Shown one piece after another: positions 58,084 to 64,000 of a DNA stretch of 64,000 nt. The notes beneath the pieces are model-generated. The model made no database searches. It saw nothing but the letters and a program-made list of their open reading frames with translations, and was not told where the DNA came from. Both the position numbers and the translations under genes were made by a program. The number at the start of each line of letters is the position of its first letter. Position 1 is the first letter of the stretch. The DNA is from Variovorax sp. SG517 (GTDB lineage: Bacteria; Pseudomonadota; Gammaproteobacteria; Burkholderiales; Burkholderiaceae_C), in the NCBI RefSeq assembly GCF_013376045.1, contig NZ_JABMJG010000008.1, forward strand, positions 310,001 through 374,000, given 5' to 3'.

Positions 58084-59136
58084 TCAGTCCCGCGAGCGCA
58101 TCGCGAAGAAGCCGCCGGCCACGAGGATGAACGCCCCGATGATCACCTTCTGCCAGGTGCTCGGCACCCCGGCCAGGATCAGCACGTTGTTGATCAGCGT
58201 GACCAGCACCACGCCCAGCAGCGTGCCGCCCACGGTGCCGCTGCCGCCGGTGATGCGCGCGCCGCCGAGGATCACCGCAGCGATCACGTCCAGCTCGTTG
58301 CCTACCAGGTCGAAGGGGTTCGCCAGCCGCGTGCTCGACACGTGCACGATGCCCGCGAGACCAGAGAGGAAGCCCGCGTACGCGAACACGAAGACGTGCA
58401 CCGTGCGCAGGTTGTAGCCCAGCCGCTCGGCAATGGCCAGGCTGCCGCCGATGGCGTACACCGCCCGGCCGATCAGCGTCCGGTTCAGCAGCCACCAGGT
58501 CAGCACCGCCGCGAACGCCAGCACCAGCACCGTGGCCGGCAGCACCACGTGCAGGCCCTGCGGCGTGTCGAAGCGCCAGAGCGCCAGCTTGCCGAAGGCG
58601 TCCATCGGCGCGGGCACGTTCATGAAGAACACGGTGCCCACGAAGGTCAGCAGGATGCCGCGGTAGAGGTACTGCGTGCCGATGGTGACGATCAGCGAAG
58701 GAGCCTTGAGCCAGTGCACCAGCAGCCCGTTGATCACGCCCAGCAGCGCGCCGCTGGCGGCACCCGCGACCAGCAGCAGCGCGATGGGCGCTTCCGGAAA
58801 GTAGTTCAGCACCAGCTTGGTGATGCTGTACATCGTGAGCGCGGCAATGGCCGCGAACGACACGTCGATGCCGCCGGCGGCCAGCACGATCAGCACGCCC
58901 AGTGCGAACAGGCCCAGCACCGTGCAGGCGCGCACGATGTCGAACAGCACCGGCAGCTGGAAGAAGCTCGGGTTGATGGCGCCCACGGCCAGGCTCGCCA
59001 GCACGATCAGTGCGAGCGTGAAAACCGAGGGGCGCTGCGCGAGCCAGGCGCGCAGCGAGACCCGCGCCTGCGGCGGGTGCGGAGCCGATTCCGGCGCGGC
59101 CGGTGCGGACTGCGCTTGCATGGTGGAAGCCGTCAT
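58084..59136 (-). CDS. sugar ABC transporter permease (RbsC/LsrC family), second
   Basis: 350-residue membrane permease of the ribose/AI-2 family. After a hydrophilic N-terminus (about 35 residues) come eight to ten membrane helices, with GIDVSFAAIAALTMY and GGARITGGSGTVGGTLLGV, the hallmark loop contacting the ATPase. Its ATG overlaps the ATPase stop as ATGA. The longer open frame to 59529 runs antisense-like through the ATPase gene and is not real. Confidence 0.93.
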   Translation of the reverse strand: MTASTMQAQSAPAAPESAPHPPQARVSLRAWLAQRPSVFTLALIVLASLAVGAINPSFFQLPVLFDIVRACTVLGLFALGVLIVLAAGGIDVSFAAIAALTMYSITKLVLNYFPEAPIALLLVAGAASGALLGVINGLLVHWLKAPSLIVTIGTQYLYRGILLTFVGTVFFMNVPAPMDAFGKLALWRFDTPQGLHVVLPATVLVLAFAAVLTWWLLNRTLIGRAVYAIGGSLAIAERLGYNLRTVHVFVFAYAGFLSGLAGIVHVSSTRLANPFDLVGNELDVIAAVILGGARITGGSGTVGGTLLGVVLVTLINNVLILAGVPSTWQKVIIGAFILVAGGFFAMRSRD

Positions 59137-60722
59137 GAGAATGCGGGGGAAGGTGTGTCGGAAACCAGCGCGTGGTAGAGGTCGCTCTCGGCGAGCCCCT
59201 GCGCGTCGAAGTCGTTGGCGATGCGGCCCTTGCGCATCAGCAGGATGCGGTCGCAGTTCTGCAGCAGCTCCTGCAGGTCGTCGCTCACCAGGATCACGCC
59301 AAGGCCCTGCTCGGCCAGCCGCTGCACGATGCGGTAGATGGTGTCCTTGGAGCCCACGTCCACGCCCACGGTGGGGCCGTGCAATATCAGCACGCGCGGC
59401 CCGATGGCCAGCCAGCGCCCGATGAGCACGCGCTGCTGGTTGCCGCCCGAGAGCGACTGCACGGGCCGGTCGACGTCGGGGGTGGCGATCTGCAGGTCGC
59501 TCACGGTGCGCTCGGCCAGTGCCTGGCACTGATTGGCGTCGAGCGCGCCGAAACGCCCGCGCAGCCGGTTGAGCACCGCGGTCACGATGTTGTCGCGGAT
59601 CGGCTTGTCGAGGAACAGACCCTCGCTGAGCCGATCTTCGGGCACGTAGCCGATGCCCTGGCGGATGCCGTCGGTGGGCGTCTTCAGCACGATCTCCTTC
59701 GCGTCGAGCAGCACGCGCCCGCGGTCGGCGCCCTGCACGCCGGCCAGCGCCAGCGCGAGTTCGTTGCGGCCGGAGTCCAGCAGCCCGGTCACGCCGAGGA
59801 TCTCGCCCTTGCGCAGCGCGAAGCTCACGTCACTGAACTGGTGGCCGCGGCCCAGGCCTTCGACCTTCAGCAGCTCGTCGCCGCCGTGCGTGCCGTGGCG
59901 ATAGCGCTCGCCGCCGAGGTGCTTGCCGGTCATCCAGTGCGCGATCTGCGCCTTGGTGAAATCGCGGATCGGGCCCTGCGCCACTTTCGTGCCGTCGCGG
60001 AACACGATGGCCTGGCCGCCCATGGCCATGCACTCGTCGAGCTTGTGGCTCACGAAGAGCACGGCCACGCCCTGCTCGCGGAGCACTTCGACCACGTGCA
60101 CGAGGTTGTCCACTTCCTTCTGCGTGAGCGAGGTGGTGGGCTCGTCCATGATGACCATGCGCGCTCGGGTGGCCACCGCGCGCGCGATGGCCACGAGCTG
60201 GCGGGTGGCGATGGGCATCTCGTCCACGCGCCGCGCAAGGAAGGCCGCGTCGGTCGGCAGCTTCACCGCCTCCAGCGCCCGCGCAGCCGTGGCCGCCAGC
60301 GCCTTGCGGTCGAAGCGGCGAGCCAGCCTGCCGCCGGTGGCGACGAGCTGCTCGCTGAGCGCGACGTTCTCGGCCACGCTCATGTTCGGCAGCAGGGACA
60401 GGTCCTGGTAGACCGTCTCGATGCCCAGGCTGAGCGCCTGCAGCGGCGACAGCGAGTCGTACGGTTGCCCGTCGATCACAATGCGCCCCTGGCTCGGCGG
60501 CTGCGCGCCCGAGATGATCTTGATCAGCGTGCTCTTGCCGCAGCCGTTCTCGCCGAGCAGGTGGTAGATCTCGCCGGCCTCGATGCGCAGGTCGATGCCG
60601 CGCAGCGCGTGCACGCCCGCGAAGCGCTTGTGCACGTCCTGCACCTCGAGGAACACCCGGCGCCCGGCCGGGCTCGCGGAGCCGGCCGGACTTGCTTGCG
60701 TGGAAGGCGCGGTCAAGGTCAT
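59133..60722 (-). CDS. sugar ABC transporter ATP-binding protein (two-domain)
   Basis: 529-residue RbsA/LsrA-type double ATPase. The first domain has Walker A LLGENGCGKSTLIK and Walker B MVIMDEPTTSLTQKE, with a degenerate signature. The second domain has LGVTGLLDSGRNELALAL (degenerate P-loop, as usual) and an intact signature LSGGNQQRVLIGRWLA. It lies 13 nt after the binding-protein gene and overlaps the downstream permease. Confidence 0.95.
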   Translation of the reverse strand: MTLTAPSTQASPAGSASPAGRRVFLEVQDVHKRFAGVHALRGIDLRIEAGEIYHLLGENGCGKSTLIKIISGAQPPSQGRIVIDGQPYDSLSPLQALSLGIETVYQDLSLLPNMSVAENVALSEQLVATGGRLARRFDRKALAATAARALEAVKLPTDAAFLARRVDEMPIATRQLVAIARAVATRARMVIMDEPTTSLTQKEVDNLVHVVEVLREQGVAVLFVSHKLDECMAMGGQAIVFRDGTKVAQGPIRDFTKAQIAHWMTGKHLGGERYRHGTHGGDELLKVEGLGRGHQFSDVSFALRKGEILGVTGLLDSGRNELALALAGVQGADRGRVLLDAKEIVLKTPTDGIRQGIGYVPEDRLSEGLFLDKPIRDNIVTAVLNRLRGRFGALDANQCQALAERTVSDLQIATPDVDRPVQSLSGGNQQRVLIGRWLAIGPRVLILHGPTVGVDVGSKDTIYRIVQRLAEQGLGVILVSDDLQELLQNCDRILLMRKGRIANDFDAQGLAESDLYHALVSDTPSPAFS

Positions 60723-60735
60723 GGCTTGCGTAGCG

Positions 60736-61740
60736 TCAGAACGAGTAGTTCTTGTAGTTCTTCTTGTCGACCTCGACCCAGGCCTGGCCCGTGACGACGA
60801 TGCCGGCGCCCGGCCCCTTCTTCACGGAAACCTTGTTGTAGCCCGGCACGCCCATGTCGGTGCCTTCGGTGATGGTCTTGCCGTCGAGCAGCATCTTGGC
60901 CGCCTTGTTCATGGCGAGGCCGGCGTCCTTCGGGTCCCAGAAGGCGATGCCGCCGACCGCGCCCGACTCGAGGAACTTGGCCGCCTCGCTCGGCAGGCCG
61001 GTGCCGAAGACGCAGATCTTGCCCGCCAGGCCGGCCTCTTCCACCGCGCGGCCGATGCCCAGCACGTCCAGCGACGACGAACCCTGGAAGCCCTTCAGGT
61101 CCGGGTGCTTGCGCAGCATTTCCTTGGCCTTGCCGTAGGCCTTCTCGGCGTCGTTGAGCGACTCGTTCTTGGCATCGACAAGCTGCATCTTGGGGTACTT
61201 CTTCGCGTTGGCCGCGCCGCCGTCGGCCCACTGCACCTGCGACTGGCTGCCCAGCGAACCCACGAGCGACGTCCACTTGCCCTGCTGGCCCATGCAGGCG
61301 GCCAGGCGCTCGTTGATGCGCGCGCCGTAGGCCGTGTTGTCGAAGGCCTCGATGTCGACCATGGTGTTCTTCTGGTTGTCGGCCTCGTGCGTGACGACCT
61401 TGATGCCGCGCTCCATCGCGCGCTTGAGCACCGGCTCCAGCGTGGGCGGGTCCATCGACACGATGGCGATCGCGTCGACCTTCTTGGCCACCAGGTCTTC
61501 CACCAGGCGCTGCTGCTGGGCGGCGTCGGACTGGGCCGGGCCGATCTGGCGCGTGGTCACGCCCGGCGTGCTGCTGCCGAACTCCTTCACGCCCACTTCC
61601 ATGCGGTTGAACCAGCTGATGCCGGTGATCTTCACCACTGTGACGATGTCCTGCGGCTTGCCCTGCGCATGGAGCGCCGAGGCGAAGGCCACGGTGCCCA
61701 GTGCCAGCACGGTGCAGGCGATCTTGGTTTTCTTCAGCAT
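60736..61740 (-). CDS. sugar/AI-2-type ABC substrate-binding protein
   Basis: 334-residue periplasmic binding protein (peripla_BP_4) with signal MLKKTKIACTVLALGTVAFA cleaved after ALHA. IVTVVKITGISWFNRMEVGV, ARINERLAACMG and GTDMGVPGYNKVSVK resemble LsrB/RhaS-type proteins that bind AI-2 or rhamnose. Given the FucU-type and kinase genes upstream, a deoxy- or simple sugar is more likely than AI-2, but the ligand is not proven. Confidence 0.93.
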   Translation of the reverse strand: MLKKTKIACTVLALGTVAFASALHAQGKPQDIVTVVKITGISWFNRMEVGVKEFGSSTPGVTTRQIGPAQSDAAQQQRLVEDLVAKKVDAIAIVSMDPPTLEPVLKRAMERGIKVVTHEADNQKNTMVDIEAFDNTAYGARINERLAACMGQQGKWTSLVGSLGSQSQVQWADGGAANAKKYPKMQLVDAKNESLNDAEKAYGKAKEMLRKHPDLKGFQGSSSLDVLGIGRAVEEAGLAGKICVFGTGLPSEAAKFLESGAVGGIAFWDPKDAGLAMNKAAKMLLDGKTITEGTDMGVPGYNKVSVKKGPGAGIVVTGQAWVEVDKKNYKNYSF

Positions 61741-61754
61741 GTTCGTTTTGTCTC

Positions 61755-62807
61755 CTAGCCCTCGGTGGTTCTCTGCGTCGCGCCAGGAGGGGGCTGATGC
61801 GGCGGTGCGCTGTTGCGCGAAGCGGGAATGAAGCTGCGAAGGTCGCTCAGGCTGAAGCGTGCCGATGCCAGGAAGAACAGCAGCAGCAGGCCCCAGGCGC
61901 AGTCGCGGAAGAAGTTGGAAATGCCCAGCAGGTTGAAGGTGCTCGACAGCAGCTGCAGCGCCACGGCCGAGAAGAACAGGCACACCATGCGCCCGTAGCC
62001 GCCCTGCGGCCGCACGCCCGCCATCACGGTGATGAGGATGGCGATGAGCAGGTAGGAGTTGCCGTAGTCCGACTTCACGCTGGCCGTACGGCCCGCAATG
62101 ATCACGCCCGCCACCGCCGCCAGCACGCCGCACAGCGCATAGGTGGCGATCAGCATGCGGCCCTGCGGAATGCCCGCGTAGCGCGCCGCCTTGGCGTTGG
62201 TGCCCAGCAGGAAGAGCCGGATGCCGAACGGGCTCTGCTTGAGCAGCCAGCCCACGGCCAGCAGCATCGCGATGAAGATCGCGAAGGGAATGGGCACGCC
62301 CAGCACGTTCTCGTTGCCGATGGCCGAGAGCGGCTCCGCGTTGCCCACGCGCAGGCTGGAGCCGCCGGTGAGCACCACGGCCAGGCCGGTGTAGAGCAGT
62401 TGCGTGCCCAGCGTGCACAGAATGGGCGTGAGGCCGGCGCGCGCGATCAGCACGCCGTTGAGCAGCCCGCCCACCAGCCCCGTCGCGAGCGCGACCGCGG
62501 CGAAGGCTCCGGTGTAGGCCCACGGCGCAGCATCGGCATCGACCAGCATCGGCGCCAGCGTGGCCGCCACCACGCCCGAGAGATTGGCCAGCGCCACGCC
62601 CGAGAGGTCGATGCCGCCGTTGCCGGAGATCATCGACAGCGCCACGCCCATGGCCAGCAGGCCGAGCTCGGGCAGCTGGCCGCCCATCGACTGGAAGTTG
62701 TAGACGTCGAGGAAGTCGCCCTTCGACAGCACCGTGGCGACGACGAGGATCGCGACGTTGATGCCGACCAGGAAGTTGAGCTCGCGGTCTGAAAACCTGA
62801 ATTTCAC
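61755..62807 (-). CDS. sugar ABC transporter permease (RbsC/LsrD family), first
   Basis: 350-residue permease with about ten membrane helices; NGGIDLSGVALANLSGVVAA and TVMAGVRPQGGYGRM are the family loops. It differs strongly from the permease at 58084, so the transporter is a heterodimer as in Lsr and Rha systems. It lies 14 nt before the binding-protein gene; a Pro-rich C-terminal tail (APPHQPPPGATQ) is unusual. Confidence 0.93.
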   Translation of the reverse strand: MKFRFSDRELNFLVGINVAILVVATVLSKGDFLDVYNFQSMGGQLPELGLLAMGVALSMISGNGGIDLSGVALANLSGVVAATLAPMLVDADAAPWAYTGAFAAVALATGLVGGLLNGVLIARAGLTPILCTLGTQLLYTGLAVVLTGGSSLRVGNAEPLSAIGNENVLGVPIPFAIFIAMLLAVGWLLKQSPFGIRLFLLGTNAKAARYAGIPQGRMLIATYALCGVLAAVAGVIIAGRTASVKSDYGNSYLLIAILITVMAGVRPQGGYGRMVCLFFSAVALQLLSSTFNLLGISNFFRDCAWGLLLLFFLASARFSLSDLRSFIPASRNSAPPHQPPPGATQRTTEG

Positions 62808-62832
62808 GGAAGGCTCCTTTGCGGCTCGCGTC

Positions 62833-63789
62833 TCAGGCTGCCGCGCGGTTCAGCAGCGCATCGACCTCGATGCGCTTGGGCATCGAGGGCGCGGTGCCGG
62901 CGCGCGTGACGGAAATGGCGGCCACGGCCGAGCCGAAGCGCGCGGCCTCCAGCGGCGACGCGCCCTCGGCCAGCGCAGCCGCGAAGCCGCCGTTGAAGGC
63001 ATCGCCCGCACCGGCCGTTTCCTTCACCGCGCCCGCATGGAACACGGGAAGGTGCACCGACTCCTTCGCGCTATGCAGCAACGCGCCCTTCTCGCCGAGC
63101 GTGATGAGCGCGCAGCCCACTCCCTTGGAAAGGAAGAAGTCGCCTGCACGCCGCGCGTCCTCGACGGTCTCGATGACGATGCCGCTGAGCGCCGCGGCCT
63201 CGTGCTCGTTCGGCGTGATGAAGTCGCACAGTGGGTACACGGCATCGTCGAAGGGCAACGCGGGCGCGGGGTTGAACACCGTCACCGTGCCTGCGGCGCG
63301 TGCGAGTTCCAGGCCGCGCTGCGCGGCGCCCGCGGGCTGTTCCAGCTGCGTGACGAACACGCGCGCGCCGCGGATGGCGTCGGCGGCCGCATCCACGTCG
63401 GCCGAATCGATGAGCGCCGCCGCGCCGGGCACCACGATGATGGCGTTGTCGCCCGTGACTTCGTGTACGTAGATGAAGGCAGCGCCAGTCGGCTGCGTCG
63501 TCACCTGTGGCACGCGCGGCGTGATGCCCTCCTGCGCCCACAGTGCGAGCGCGTCGGCGCCGAAGGCGTCCTGCCCGAGCTTGGAGATGAAGGTCACCTG
63601 CGCCCCGGCGCGCGCGGCGGCCACGGACTGGTTCGAGCCCTTGCCGCCGGGCCCCATCGCGAAGCCGGAGCCCGCGATGGTCTGGCCCACGCCCGGAAGG
63701 TCGGCCGCGCGGAAGGCAAGGTCGGCCACGAAGATGCCGAGCACGGCGACGCCGCGCTGCTGGTGCTGATACGAGGAAACGGCGCTCAT
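62833..63789 (-). CDS. PfkB-family sugar kinase (ribokinase-like)
   Basis: 318-residue carbohydrate kinase. PfkB signature 1 is FAMGPGGKGSNQSVAAARAG and signature 2 is ETAGAGDAFNGGFAAAL with the catalytic Asp. It phosphorylates the sugar entering through the adjacent ABC system. GPGGKGSNQ is ribokinase-like. It is 5 nt after the mutarotase gene and 25 nt before the permease. Confidence 0.93.
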   Translation of the reverse strand: MSAVSSYQHQQRGVAVLGIFVADLAFRAADLPGVGQTIAGSGFAMGPGGKGSNQSVAAARAGAQVTFISKLGQDAFGADALALWAQEGITPRVPQVTTQPTGAAFIYVHEVTGDNAIIVVPGAAALIDSADVDAAADAIRGARVFVTQLEQPAGAAQRGLELARAAGTVTVFNPAPALPFDDAVYPLCDFITPNEHEAAALSGIVIETVEDARRAGDFFLSKGVGCALITLGEKGALLHSAKESVHLPVFHAGAVKETAGAGDAFNGGFAAALAEGASPLEAARFGSAVAAISVTRAGTAPSMPKRIEVDALLNRAAA

Positions 63790-63794
63790 CGCGA

Positions 63795-64000
63795 TCAGGC
63801 CTCGGGGGCGATCACGCCCTTCTTGAACACGAAGCAGCCGTAGAAGCGGCGCTCACCGGTGGCGATCACACAGTACGCGCGGCGCGCGGCCTCGTAGAAG
63901 GCGAAGCGCTCGATGGAGCCCATCGGACGCGGGCGCCCTTCGGCCGCGTCGATCTCGCGCTGCATCTCCTGCTGCACGGGCGGGATCTCATTGGGCGCGC
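63795..64000 (-). CDS. RbsD/FucU-family sugar mutarotase, C-terminal part (cut by window edge)
   Basis: The frame is open to the right edge and gives the last 67 residues: it runs NEIPPVQQEMQREIDAAEGR, then IERFAFYEAARRAYCVIATG, and ends FYGCFVFKKGVIAPEA. This matches the C-terminus of FucU/RbsD proteins (PPVQQE, ERFAFYE, TGERRFYGC), which interconvert sugar anomers. It is the first visible gene of the sugar operon, 5 nt before the kinase. Confidence 0.85.
   Translation of the reverse strand, partial: APNEIPPVQQEMQREIDAAEGRPRPMGSIERFAFYEAARRAYCVIATGERRFYGCFVFKKGVIAPEA

Noticed and set aside
60736..62523. 595-codon frame extending the binding protein into the upstream permease
   Set aside because: The signal peptide at 61740 marks the true start; the upstream part is an out-of-frame shadow of the permease gene.

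Overview
The window is high-GC chromosomal DNA from a betaproteobacterium of the Comamonadaceae, most likely Variovorax or a close relative. This is inferred from gene order (folC-SPOR-cvpA-purF-metZ, argG next to ppnP, prfB-HAD-pepN-fbp), codon bias and the type of dispersed GC-rich intergenic repeats; no 16S gene is present to confirm it.

1-6.9 kb: a minus-strand run folC, SPOR protein, cvpA, purF, metZ, gltX (gltX runs off the left edge). 6.6-17.2 kb: housekeeping and small-metabolism genes (an ArsC/YffB-like protein, ppnP, argG with a terminator, murB, yajQ, an aspartic protease, ridA, plsY, ybaK, an aldo/keto reductase, an alpha/beta hydrolase).

17.5-25.1 kb: a plus-strand orphan type VI secretion (T6SS) cassette: VgrG, a small membrane protein, a DUF2169-pentapeptide fusion, a second pentapeptide protein, a DUF3540 protein and a DUF4150 (PAAR-like) protein. 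Three of the joints overlap or are within about 12 nt. No T6SS structural core genes are in the window.

25.2-31.6 kb: a sulfur/methionine uptake block. A MetQ-type binding protein is translationally coupled to an NtaA/DszA-type flavin monooxygenase. Convergent to it is metN-metI-metQ plus a small acireductone-dioxygenase-like protein that lacks the usual HxHxxxxE metal motif. A third MetQ is divergent from metN. A large inverted repeat (27.5-27.7 kb) separates the convergent ends.

31.7-38.3 kb: a SIMPL protein, prfB with its programmed +1 frameshift, a HAD phosphatase, pepN, fbp and tRNA-Thr(CGT).

38.3-41.8 kb: an accessory stretch just downstream of tRNA-Thr: a hypothetical gene, a HigBA-type toxin-antitoxin pair, a sirtuin lacking the zinc cysteines, and a compact array of eight tRNAs (Leu, Pro, Trp, Gln, Asp, Tyr, Cys, Asn). 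Several of these tRNAs are structurally odd. A tRNA fragment and a small ORF follow.

42.0-52.2 kb: a second T6SS effector operon on the minus strand: Hcp, a VgrG with a C-terminal HEVGH metallopeptidase domain, its probable immunity protein, a DUF1795 (EagR) chaperone, a 1480-residue prePAAR-Rhs toxin with an unrecognised 114-residue tip, and two overlapping immunity-like genes. This is the strongest candidate for new biology, followed by the tRNA array.

52.4-64 kb: a phosphate acetyl/butyryltransferase-like enzyme, a fused indolepyruvate ferredoxin oxidoreductase, and a sugar uptake operon (RbsD/FucU-type mutarotase, PfkB kinase, permease, binding protein, ATPase, permease) ending in an AraC-family regulator.
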